Part shown: positions 1-7,671 of the stretch, one piece after another
How the letters are laid out: each line of letters starts with the position of its first letter
Numbering within the stretch: the first letter of the stretch is position 1
Assembly: GCA_964486935.1 (NCBI GenBank)
Contig: CAZAPG010000056.1
Coordinates: 1-49,631, forward strand
DNA from: CAZAPG01 sp964486935
GTDB lineage: Bacteria > Chloroflexota > Anaerolineae > 4572-78 > J111
Direction: 5' to 3'
DNA length: 49,631 nucleotides
Position numbers and translations under genes: made by a program
Notes under the pieces: model-generated
Database searches by the model: none
Told to the model about the DNA's origin: nothing
Seen by the model: only the letters and a program-made list of their open reading frames with translations

Positions 1-132
1 ATCCGGCGCGACGACCGCGTGCTCATCCCTCACGGCGATACGGTGTTTCAGCCGGGCGACCACATTACCGCTTTTATCCGCAGCAAAGACGCCGAAAAAC
101 TGCACCACTGCCTGCTTCGGCAACAACAATAA
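1..132 (+). CDS. C-terminal fragment of a TrkA_C (RCK_C) domain protein
   Basis: Frame 1 is open from the window edge to a TAA at 130-132 and gives 43 residues. The run ...RDDRVLIPHGDTVFQPGD followed by HITAFIRSKDAEKL is the typical end of a TrkA_C/RCK_C domain, found on K+ channel subunits, cation/proton antiporters and chloride-channel-type transporters. The start and the transporter part lie outside the window, so the exact protein cannot be named. It is followed directly by a two-hairpin repeat. Confidence 0.65.
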   Translation: MRRDDRVLIPHGDTVFQPGDHITAFIRSKDAEKLHHCLLRQQQ

Positions 133-185
133 ACACGCTGTTTCTGGCCCAATATAGACCTCAAAGGTTTTTGAAGCCTTTGAGG
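131..185. repeat. 55-nt two-hairpin intergenic repeat, copy 1
   Basis: This segment matches 49577-49631 at 53 of 55 positions. It contains a small dyad around ACGCT (AAAC/GTTT arms) and a perfect 11-bp stem, GACCTCAAAGG at 157-167 with CCTTTGAGGTC at 177-187, around a 9-nt loop. It sits between the end of the TrkA_C gene and the end of the convergent CotH-type gene, so the larger hairpin could stop transcription from either side, although it has no strong T-run. I read it as a dispersed REP-like element. Confidence 0.75.
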
Positions 186-198
186 TCTGGAGTGGCTG

Positions 199-3096
199 CT
201 ACAAACCCAACTCATCCACCCCCGGCGAGCCGAGCGGGTTGGCGCTGGCCCGCCACCTGGTCGGGTCGGCGGGATTGCCGTTTAAATCGACCCGCACCAG
301 CGAGTCGCCCCGGCCATCGGCGCTAAGGGGCCAGCCGCCGCTATCGGCGTAGGCCATTTCAAAAACAATCTGACCCTCCGCCTCCACCAAGGCCAGCTTT
401 TCGCCGCTGTTGGCCAGCCGGCCCTGATAAACACCCGCCACCGTTACCCCAGGGTAGCGCCGGGCAAACGCGCCGGCATTACGAACCAGCACGGCCAACT
501 CGCCGGGGGGCAGCGGCGCGGCATCGGCAGGAAAGGTAAAATCAATCCCCCTCACCGATACGCCGGCCAGACCCGCGGCCAGCTCGCCCGTGTTTTTCAG
601 CTCGATAAACTCAAAATCATCGCCGCCGGGCGGATTGTACATAATTTCGGTAATTTGCAGCCGGCTGCCGGCTGCCTCCTCAAAACCAATGGCCGTTTCC
701 GCCAGGGCGCTCCACACCTGCCCCTTTAACACCCGCGCCCTGAGTTGGGTTGGGGCAGTTAGCGTTAGGGGCGCGCGGTACGCGCTGGCGTGCTCGCTCA
801 CCTGCCCCGTAACCGGCTGCCGGGGGTCGGCGCCGTTGGTGGTGTAGTAAATGACGCCTTCCGGCGCATTCAGACTCACTGCCCAGCCGGAGTCTGTTTT
901 TTGCCGGCTCATTTGGGGCGGGTCAAACGGCGGATAGTAGCCGGCCTGCCGGGCCATTTCGACGAGCCGGGCGGCGTTGCCCTCCATTTGGGCCAGCACA
1001 TCATCCCTGGCCTCAAACCAGTCGGCCTGCGTGAGCGGCGGCTCAAACCGGGTGTCGCCCCAACGCGCCGATTCGGCCACGATGGCCGGCTCTATCATTT
1101 GGTTGAGCCGCAGCCAGCGCGCCTGAGCGTTGGTATCGGTTAGCGCGCCATAGGTGAGCTGCCGGTACAGCCGGTCGGCCAGCATCATTTTGAAATCCGG
1201 GTTGGCCAGCAGCGCCCGGAGCAGCGGCTTGACCAGGTTGGGCCGCTCCAGATATTCGTCCAGTTCCATATAAATTTCTGCGCCCTCAAACCAGGTGCGC
1301 TCCCCATCCCACACAAAATATTTTATTGGCCCGGAGTCTTGATGCACGCCGGCGTACCAGTTGTTAAAACCCCAATCCAGATTTCCGGCGTACCAGTTCA
1401 AAATCAGGTAATCAATAAAATGGGGCACATCCAGGTAGGTTTGAATGAGTTGGTAGCGTTCCGGGTCATCCAGCCGGCCTTGGGCGGCCAGCCGGTGCAG
1501 GGCCGCAAAGCGCTCGCTGTTGTGCGACAGCGTTTCTTCGTGGCTGATGGTCTGCCACTCCGCTTCGCTGCCGCCAAAGTGGGCGGCCATAAAGGCGTCG
1601 TCGGGGCGCTCAACCAAATTGTACAGCCCCCAATACAGGCCATTCACATAAAGATGCGCAAACCGGCCTCGCGCCGCCGAGCCGGACATGGCAAGTTGCG
1701 ACTGGCGCAGCCACTCGTCGCGGGTGTAGGTGGTCAGCCGAATTTCTTCCGGGCGGTTGGGGTAGCCGGCAAAGCTGCGGTTAACGCCGGCCCGCAGCAC
1801 CAGCGTGTCAAACTCTGTTACCGGCGAGCCGGGGAAAAGAGGAAAGTTCAGTTTACCCGCGCCGTACTCGCGCCGAAAAAACAGCCGAAAATTATGCTTG
1901 GGCATAAATTCAGAGCGGCCCAGCTCTCCGTGCAGGCGCAGCCCGGCGTTAATCTGAAATTCCTGGCCGCCCTGCGGGTCAAGCCACTCTACCGAGGCGG
2001 CCCGCTCCCAGGCTTGCCCTCGCCGCCGGGGGTTGGCGTACAGGTCGTAAAAGGCGGGCATATCGGTTACAATTGACAGGCTGGGCAGGGCGGTCAAACT
2101 CTGTTTGATGACCCCCTGATAGTGTGGCCCGTTGACAATTTCCGGGTCCATCTCGTAATCAGCCCGGACGGGCGCGCCCTCAGACGCCCCCCAACTGGCC
2201 GGAAAGCCGGGCGGGTGGTTGGGTTGGGCAAGCACGTTATCCAAAAAAATGTAGGTGTGGGTGTTGGCCGGAGCGGGCCGAAAATTGGGCCGAAAGGCGG
2301 CGGCGCGCACCAGGCTGGTTGAGGTAATGGCGATGGGGCCGGTGTACAGCGCGCCTCCGGTTTCGGTGGGCAGGCTGCCATCCAGGGTGTAGCGAATGGT
2401 TGCGCCGGGCGTGGGGCTGGTCAGCTCAAGGGTAAAGGGCGACTCATAAAAGCCGCGTGGCCGGCTGAAATCAACCGGCTCAACCAGCCCGGCCCACAGC
2501 GGCTCAGAGTTGTTAGGGCGGCCCGGCGTGGGGCTGGACAAATAGGCAAAGGGCCAGATTAACTCATCCACGTGCCGCGCCGGACGGCCGTAAGCAATAT
2601 CGGCAAACTGCTGGGGGAATTTTTGAAGCGGCTCCGTTTGCGGCGAAGCCACATCGACAAACTGGGCGGCAAACAGGCTGTACAGCCCTAAAAATTCGCT
2701 GCGCCGCTCAAGCTTAAAGTTAGTATGCAACTCGCCACCGGCAACCACGCGATTTTTGCCGGAGGCGAACACTACTAGATATTCGTTACCGACCAGGGTG
2801 AGGTTGGGGAAGGTCCACTTTTCCGGCTGGTTCGGGTCATCGGTTAGCGACCAGCCGGCCAGGTTGACCGGCTGCGCGCCCGGATTGTAAATTTCAATCC
2901 AGTCTGAAGCGTCGCCATCCTCATCAGTCAGGCCGGTGTGGTTGGCGGCCACAAACTCGTTGATGACCAGCCGGTCGACAGGTGGGGCCACGGGCGCAGG
3001 CAAAAGCCAGAGCACGCCCAACAGCAGCGCGCCCGCTACAGTACCCCAAAAAATGAGTCGAGCCGATTTAGCGGCGTGGACTGACAGCATAAACAT
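199..3096 (-). CDS. Secreted lamin-tail / CotH-kinase family protein
   Basis: The 965-aa product starts with a hydrophobic anchor or signal at about residues 12-33. A lamin-tail domain follows (VINEFVAAN...DWIEIYNP, about 44-150), then a chitobiase/hexosaminidase C-terminal-like segment (ATIRYTLDGSLPTE, about 225-285). A CotH-type region follows (from LPSLSIVTDMPAFYDLYANP, about 340-690), then a second chitobiase-like segment (GVIYYTTNGADPRQP) and a second lamin-tail domain (LQITEIMYNPPGG...FEFIEL). CotH proteins include spore-coat kinases, but secreted bacterial versions with this architecture are mostly uncharacterised. A cell-surface role is likely and catalysis is unproven. The gene begins 25 nt after the PD40 gene and probably shares its transcript. 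A second ATG two codons downstream is possible. Confidence 0.85.
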   Translation of the reverse strand: MFMLSVHAAKSARLIFWGTVAGALLLGVLWLLPAPVAPPVDRLVINEFVAANHTGLTDEDGDASDWIEIYNPGAQPVNLAGWSLTDDPNQPEKWTFPNLTLVGNEYLVVFASGKNRVVAGGELHTNFKLERRSEFLGLYSLFAAQFVDVASPQTEPLQKFPQQFADIAYGRPARHVDELIWPFAYLSSPTPGRPNNSEPLWAGLVEPVDFSRPRGFYESPFTLELTSPTPGATIRYTLDGSLPTETGGALYTGPIAITSTSLVRAAAFRPNFRPAPANTHTYIFLDNVLAQPNHPPGFPASWGASEGAPVRADYEMDPEIVNGPHYQGVIKQSLTALPSLSIVTDMPAFYDLYANPRRRGQAWERAASVEWLDPQGGQEFQINAGLRLHGELGRSEFMPKHNFRLFFRREYGAGKLNFPLFPGSPVTEFDTLVLRAGVNRSFAGYPNRPEEIRLTTYTRDEWLRQSQLAMSGSAARGRFAHLYVNGLYWGLYNLVERPDDAFMAAHFGGSEAEWQTISHEETLSHNSERFAALHRLAAQGRLDDPERYQLIQTYLDVPHFIDYLILNWYAGNLDWGFNNWYAGVHQDSGPIKYFVWDGERTWFEGAEIYMELDEYLERPNLVKPLLRALLANPDFKMMLADRLYRQLTYGALTDTNAQARWLRLNQMIEPAIVAESARWGDTRFEPPLTQADWFEARDDVLAQMEGNAARLVEMARQAGYYPPFDPPQMSRQKTDSGWAVSLNAPEGVIYYTTNGADPRQPVTGQVSEHASAYRAPLTLTAPTQLRARVLKGQVWSALAETAIGFEEAAGSRLQITEIMYNPPGGDDFEFIELKNTGELAAGLAGVSVRGIDFTFPADAAPLPPGELAVLVRNAGAFARRYPGVTVAGVYQGRLANSGEKLALVEAEGQIVFEMAYADSGGWPLSADGRGDSLVRVDLNGNPADPTRWRASANPLGSPGVDELGL

Positions 3097-3121
3097 TTAT
3101 CCAGAAATTGGTTGCAAAGCC

Positions 3122-4627
3122 TTAACGCAGAACGCCCATTTTGCTAAACGCCCAGTCCGGGCCAACCGGCGCGTTGGGGATAATGAGCGTTTGGTTTGAC
3201 CCGTCGCCGCGCATTTTCCAGATGGCCCAGCTTCCGCCCCGCGCACTGCGGAACACAATATCGCCATCGGGCAGAAAGGTGGGCAGCGTATCGTGGCCGG
3301 GCGCGTCGGTTAAGCGCCGCAGATTGGCGCCATCAACATTGACTGCGTAAATATCTACATTGCCGCCGGCCTCGCGGCTAAAGGCAATGGTTTGGCCATT
3401 GGGCGACCAGGTAGGGAAGGAGTCGCTGCCGCCTTCGGTCAGGCGGACGTGGCCGGAGTCGTCGCGGTTTGAAATCCAGATGCCAAACTGGTTGTTACGG
3501 CCAGAGCGATACACAATCTTTTGGCTGTCGGGCGACCAGTCGGCCTGTTCGCCGATAATCTCGTACCGGAACTGCTGGTTGGCGTTGGTGCCCAAAAAGT
3601 AAACTCGACGCCCGCCGCCCCGGTCGCCGTCGTAAGCAATCATACTGCCATCGGGCGATACGTTGGCCCAGCGGGCGGTGCCATCGTTCCAGCCGTGGCC
3701 TTGCAGCAGTTGTAGCTGGCCAACATTGGCCGGCAGCGGGATAGCCGTTAAGCGGGCAATACCGTTAGACACGCCGGGAAGCGGGTAAACCGTGCCGTTA
3801 ACTACCTGCTGGTCAACCCCTTCTTCGCCGTAAAAAAAGATGTAGCGTCCATCCGGCGACCAGGATGGCCCGGCAGCCCGGCTCATGACAAATTGCTCGC
3901 GGCTGCCGTTGGTATCGCCCACGTACAGGTCGTGCTTTTCGCCGTTCCATTTGGTGTAGGCCAGTTTGTATAATTTGGGGAGTTGGTCCAGGTCTGGTGA
4001 CTCGCTGGCGGCGGCTTGGGCGTCAGCTTCAATCAAAAAACTGCCGGCGGCCAGAAGTTGGTCATTGATGTAAAACTCCAAGGCCCATTGACCGGGCGGT
4101 AACGGGTCTCCCCCTGCTTCAATTACGTAGTTATACAAACCCGACTCATTTTGCAGCCAGGGCTGGCTGTTGCTCAACACTTCGAGGCCGTTGTGGTACC
4201 AAACCTGCGTCCAGAGGGCATTGGTGGCAATGCCGCTATATTCAAACACGGCGTGAAGCCGGGTGAGTCCCGCCTCAAAGGTAAAATCTGGCGCGACCGG
4301 CTCTCCGTCAGCGGTGGTGCCGGGAGCAAAGGTAATCGCGCCCATTTCCGGCCCGGCGGAATCGGTTTGGCCGGTTGTAATGCTCAGGGTATCCGCTGCG
4401 GATTTGTTGGGTGTTGGCGGTACAGATGTGGCGATAAGCCGGCTCTGGATATCGGGCGCATTTGACTCGCTTTGGGCGGCGCTGCCGGCGGGTCTGTTAA
4501 ACATTAAAACGGCCCCAACGGCCAGCAGACCCACGCACAGCAGCAGCGCGCAGCCTGCTCCGCCGGCTATCAAGAAAGGTCTTTTTTGGCGTTGTGAATT
4601 TTCTGTTACGAAAGTCTGACTGCTCAT
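3122..4627 (-). CDS. Membrane-anchored PD40/TolB-like beta-propeller protein
   Basis: The 501-aa product has a basic N-terminus, one membrane segment (about residues 18-42) and a low-complexity linker. A beta-sandwich-like region covers about 90-200 (FTFEAGLTRLHAVFEYSG...), and PD40 repeats run from about 215 to the end. The repeats are recognisable by recurring SWSPDGRYIFF, NVSPDGSMIAYDGD, DWSPDSQKIVYRSG, TWSPNGQTIAFSRE and TFLPDGDIVFRSA. PD40 repeats form TolB-type propellers and usually mediate binding, so the ligand here is unknown. The ATG at 4627 has GGAGG nine nt upstream. It is 300 nt from the anti-sigma gene and 25 nt from the CotH-type gene. Confidence 0.85.
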   Translation of the reverse strand: MSSQTFVTENSQRQKRPFLIAGGAGCALLLCVGLLAVGAVLMFNRPAGSAAQSESNAPDIQSRLIATSVPPTPNKSAADTLSITTGQTDSAGPEMGAITFAPGTTADGEPVAPDFTFEAGLTRLHAVFEYSGIATNALWTQVWYHNGLEVLSNSQPWLQNESGLYNYVIEAGGDPLPPGQWALEFYINDQLLAAGSFLIEADAQAAASESPDLDQLPKLYKLAYTKWNGEKHDLYVGDTNGSREQFVMSRAAGPSWSPDGRYIFFYGEEGVDQQVVNGTVYPLPGVSNGIARLTAIPLPANVGQLQLLQGHGWNDGTARWANVSPDGSMIAYDGDRGGGRRVYFLGTNANQQFRYEIIGEQADWSPDSQKIVYRSGRNNQFGIWISNRDDSGHVRLTEGGSDSFPTWSPNGQTIAFSREAGGNVDIYAVNVDGANLRRLTDAPGHDTLPTFLPDGDIVFRSARGGSWAIWKMRGDGSNQTLIIPNAPVGPDWAFSKMGVLR

Positions 4628-4927
4628 TTGGCCTCCGTTGAAAATAAAATTACGCAGAGTTACACGGAGACCTCACAAAGCCATACAGAGAAATAGTGAA
4701 AAACTTTGTGTCGCTTTGTGTCATCTTTGCGTTCTCTGTGTGCCTGATTTTCATTCATCGTTGCCGCCGAAGGCGCAGGCTGGGTCCGACTCCTGTGAAA
4801 ATAGCGCCTAGACGGCCATAACGGTATGCTTTGGGCTACGTTCCACGTTCTACGTTCCACCTTACGTGGCCCGTGGAACGTGGAACGTATTTTTCGTCGC
4901 GTTGGCGGCTATCGCAAGTGGCCGGTA
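4628..4927. repeat. Repeat-rich intergenic region
   Basis: This 300-nt gap has no credible gene. About 4645-4745 is the ACACAAAG/CACAGAGA-type degenerate sequence often found dispersed in bacterial genomes. 4789-4808 is a 20-nt string found again exactly at 47184-47203. 4845-4860 (ACGTTCTACGTTCCAC) pairs with 4873-4888 (GTGGAACGTGGAACGT) with a single T-G wobble around a 12-nt loop, and is followed on the plus strand by ATTTTTCG. It separates the sigma/anti-sigma pair from the PD40 gene. Confidence 0.6.
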
Positions 4928-6286
4928 TTAACTACCGCCGCGACTACCGCCACTGCCGCCTTTGCTACCACCGCCGCCACCACCACCGCCGCCACTACTG
5001 CTGGAGCCGCCGTCATCGTCGTCCGGGCCGGGAACGGGAACGCCGCTGTCAAAATCGCCGTTGATGAGGTTGATATTGATGACTACAATGTTGATGGCCA
5101 TAAAGGCGCCATCGGGTTGCAGCACACCGACGACTTTAACTTTTGACCCCGGCACAAAGTTGGGCGGCAGTCCAGTGCAGTTGTTGGTGGCGACAATGAC
5201 GCCATCAACCAGCAGGTTTTGGTTGCCGTAGCTGTGGGCCACGCCGGTGAGCGTTACCCACTGCGCGCCTTGTTTAACAATGGTGATGGTTTGGCTGTGG
5301 CCCCGGCCCGGATTGTCTTCATCAAAACCATCGGGGTCGTTGCCGTGGCCCCGGTTATGGTCGCCGTCGTCATCGTTATTAAAAAATTCTACCCTATTTT
5401 TAACATTGAGTTTAACTTTAATTTTGGTACCGTCCGGCTTGTCCCACCACTCGTCTTTTACTTTTACTTTCACATTAAGTTTTACTTCCTGCTCAACCGA
5501 TATCTGGTTGAAGTTGGCGTAATTGAGCGTGGTATTGGCATTACTGGTTGAGGTGGCGGCCAGGCTGGTTTGGTTAAAAGGTTGACTTAATGCATCGGAA
5601 ACTATATCAACTTTGTCTATCAAATCTGGTCCTTCAACCACTTCCCAGGCCAGCGAGGCGTTGGAAACGGGCTGGCTGCCATAATTTACCAGCGTCCGCT
5701 GGCTAACATATGCGCCCTGGCAAAACTGAACAACCAGCAGGTCGCTACGGAAGATGAGTGTTGGGTAATTATTGTTATTGCCATCATCGTCGTCGTCATC
5801 ATTTGGGGGCTGAGTGGTGGGTTCGGCTGTGGGTTCGGTGGTAGGTTGCCCGGTGGGTTCCGCCGAAGGTTCAACCGTGGGCTGGTCGGTGGGTTGGGTT
5901 GTGGGTTCGGTGGTGGGTTGCCCGGTGGGGGGCAGCGCGCCAACCGGTTGAGCAATAAATATGCTGGTAGCAATCACGGCAATCAAGCCGCCTCCGCCAA
6001 CTATAATAACAGTGGCGATGATAATACTGATAAACCAGGTTTTTGATAACCCTAAAATTGTCATGGGTGTTCCTCCATTGATTGAGCCAAACCAGCCTGC
6101 CAACTGACTTTGAAAGGCAACTTGAGCGGCAGAACCGGCCTGAAACTGATGATTCACAGTTGGTTTGCCTACGATATCTAAAAGCTCTTGCAACTCATTG
6201 TTATGGGAGGAAACAGTGACAGGTTCGCCATTGAGCAGGCGGTCGACCTGTTCTGAAAAGAGATCTGCCAGTTGTTGTTCGTTCAC
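4928..6286 (-). CDS. Probable membrane anti-sigma factor with DUF5666-like exported part
   Basis: The 452-aa product begins with GTG and overlaps the sigma gene by 4 nt (GTGA). GGAGG lies 8 nt upstream. The N-terminus (about 1-80) is a short cytoplasmic region, then one strong membrane helix (about 83-113, WFISIIIATVIIVGGGG). A Thr/Pro/Glu-rich linker of tandem TEPT/QPT units and an Asp/Asn run follow. The exported domain includes VTLTGVAHSYGNQNLLVDGV and GSKVKVVGVLQPDGAFMA, which resemble DUF5666-type small beta barrels. The C-terminus is Ser/Gly-rich. Pairing with an ECF sigma factor and the topology suggest it holds the sigma factor at the membrane; this is inferred, as no zinc-binding anti-sigma motif is visible. 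Confidence 0.75.
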   Translation of the reverse strand: MNEQQLADLFSEQVDRLLNGEPVTVSSHNNELQELLDIVGKPTVNHQFQAGSAAQVAFQSQLAGWFGSINGGTPMTILGLSKTWFISIIIATVIIVGGGGLIAVIATSIFIAQPVGALPPTGQPTTEPTTQPTDQPTVEPSAEPTGQPTTEPTAEPTTQPPNDDDDDDGNNNNYPTLIFRSDLLVVQFCQGAYVSQRTLVNYGSQPVSNASLAWEVVEGPDLIDKVDIVSDALSQPFNQTSLAATSTSNANTTLNYANFNQISVEQEVKLNVKVKVKDEWWDKPDGTKIKVKLNVKNRVEFFNNDDDGDHNRGHGNDPDGFDEDNPGRGHSQTITIVKQGAQWVTLTGVAHSYGNQNLLVDGVIVATNNCTGLPPNFVPGSKVKVVGVLQPDGAFMAINIVVININLINGDFDSGVPVPGPDDDDGGSSSSGGGGGGGGGSKGGSGGSRGGS

Positions 6287-6849
6287 GGTACTGCCTCCAG
6301 TTCAATTTGCTGGCGCAGGCGACGGACTGCCCGCAGCAAAACCACACTCACTGTTTTCTCTTTCAAATCCATAATTTCGCCAATTTCTTTATTTTTGAGT
6401 TTGCCGGCAAACTTCAAGCTGATGATTTCCTGGTCTCGTTCACTCAACTGCCCCAAACCTTTGAGCAACTGTATGAGCGCCTCTTTTTGCACAAGTTGCG
6501 TTTCGGGCAAAGGTTCGGCGGCTACCAGGTCGGGCGGCAGGTCGGCATCTGTTTCCCAGGCCGAGCGCCGTTTGCGCCGCCGGTAGTGGCTGACCAGCTC
6601 GTTTCTGGCTATTCTAAAAAGCCAGGTTGAAAACGCGCCTCTGGTTGGGTCGAATTGCGCCCGATTTTTAAAGGCTTGTTCAAATACGGCGCCAATCAGG
6701 TCTTCGGCATCTTCCGTCGAATTTACGCGATAGCGCAAATAGTTGTAAATACGCGGGTAGTATTCCTGAAAAAGCTCGGCCAGGTTCAGTTCAGACTCTG
6801 CATTGGATTGGGTTTTGGACTTGATATTTTTCATTGCAATAGCTTGCAA
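6283..6849 (-). CDS. ECF-type RNA polymerase sigma factor
   Basis: The 188-aa product has sigma region 2 at about 25-95 (LFQEYYPRIYNYLRYR, EDLIGAVFEQAF, FSTWLFRIARNELVSHYRRR) and region 4 at about 125-180 (LSERDQEIISLKFAGKL, NKEIGEIMDLKEKTVSVVL). It lacks region 3, as ECF factors do. The chosen start is TTG at 6849 because AGGAG lies 7 nt upstream; an ATG five codons later is the alternative. It overlaps the downstream membrane protein gene by 4 nt, the usual sigma/anti-sigma arrangement, and such pairs are normally co-regulated. The signal and regulon cannot be read from sequence. Confidence 0.92.
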   Translation of the reverse strand: MQAIAMKNIKSKTQSNAESELNLAELFQEYYPRIYNYLRYRVNSTEDAEDLIGAVFEQAFKNRAQFDPTRGAFSTWLFRIARNELVSHYRRRKRRSAWETDADLPPDLVAAEPLPETQLVQKEALIQLLKGLGQLSERDQEIISLKFAGKLKNKEIGEIMDLKEKTVSVVLLRAVRRLRQQIELEAVP

Positions 6850-6920
6850 GGTTACGCTCCTGCAGGGCGTGGTCTATTTATTTATACGACAAAGTGGCAA
6901 TTTTACTACACCCTTTTTAC

Positions 6921-6949
6921 AAAAAAGCCTCACCAAAATTTGGTGAGGC
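6921..6949 (-). terminator. Intrinsic terminator after the pentapeptide-repeat gene
   Basis: GCCTCACCAAA at 6927-6937 is complementary to TTTGGTGAGGC at 6939-6949. On the minus strand the stem is followed by TTTTTT (6926-6921). It lies about 90 nt past the stop of the pentapeptide gene and just upstream of the sigma-factor gene, so it insulates the two. Confidence 0.85.
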
Positions 6950-7035
6950 GCATCGTTGGGGCAATATTGAGGAGACTCTATGGCCGGGCGCTGCCGGGTA
7001 AGGGGATGTTTTATCGTTAAGTGTAGCAAGCACAG

Positions 7036-7491
7036 CTAATATCTTTTGTTGGCGCCGGCTTGTTTGGGGTCAAAACCGGGGGGCCATTTTGTATAATCAT
7101 TGTATCTGGCGCCCCGCAAATTTACGTTTTCTAAAATTGCATCACTAAAATTCACTTCGTTCAGGTCGGCGTCGGCCAAATTGGCCCCTGTTAAATTGGC
7201 CTCTCGCAGATTAGCTTTGAACAGATGCGCTTTGCTCAAATTGGCCTGGCTTAAGTTAGCCAGACTCAAGCTGGCTTCGGTGAGCGTTGCTTTCTGCAAA
7301 TTGGCCTTACTTAGATTAGCCTTGATTAAATTGGCCTGTCGCAAGTTGGTTTCTGCTAAATCAACCTCGCTCAGGTCTGTTGAAAAAAGATTGATATTAC
7401 TTAAATCTTGCTTGCTCAAATTGGCGCGCTTTTTTTGGTGGCGGGCAGTGTTAACAATCTGTTCAACATCTTCGCGGGTTAATTTGGCCAT
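7036..7491 (-). CDS. Pentapeptide-repeat protein
   Basis: The 151-aa product is built of A(N/D)LXX five-residue repeats from about residue 24 to 129 (LSKANLQKATLTEASLSLAN and similar). These fold into a right-handed quadrilateral beta helix. A short helical N-terminus (TREDVEQIVNTARHQKK) precedes them, and the tail YNDYTKWPPGFDPKQAGA is a common C-terminal cap in cyanobacterial and Chloroflexota members. No signal peptide is visible, so it is probably cytoplasmic. Some family members mimic DNA and protect gyrase, but most have no known function. AGGAC lies before the ATG. The gene is monocistronic, with a terminator downstream. Confidence 0.92.
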   Translation of the reverse strand: MAKLTREDVEQIVNTARHQKKRANLSKQDLSNINLFSTDLSEVDLAETNLRQANLIKANLSKANLQKATLTEASLSLANLSQANLSKAHLFKANLREANLTGANLADADLNEVNFSDAILENVNLRGARYNDYTKWPPGFDPKQAGANKRY

Positions 7492-7671
7492 GCTTGTCCT
7501 CTTGCTTTGCTATTTTTAATATAGCATTATTAGGCTTTTTTAGCCAGATAGCCAGGAACAAGATTCGGTGTTATGCCAAATTTGAACTAATAAGGGCGCA
7601 GGGGCGAACCTGCCAAAAAAAATGCGCCTTTTACAACAGGCCCGTTTATCGAAAGCCTCGCCCCTGCCACT

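Noticed and set aside
1339..2076. Plus-strand open frame opposite the CotH-type gene
   Set aside because: Shadow frame in GC-rich DNA; the minus strand shows a well-conserved CotH region across the whole interval.
7100..7519. Plus-strand open frame opposite the pentapeptide-repeat gene
   Set aside because: The repeated codons of the pentapeptide array leave the opposite frame open; the product is a low-complexity Leu/Ala/Lys chain without ribosome site.
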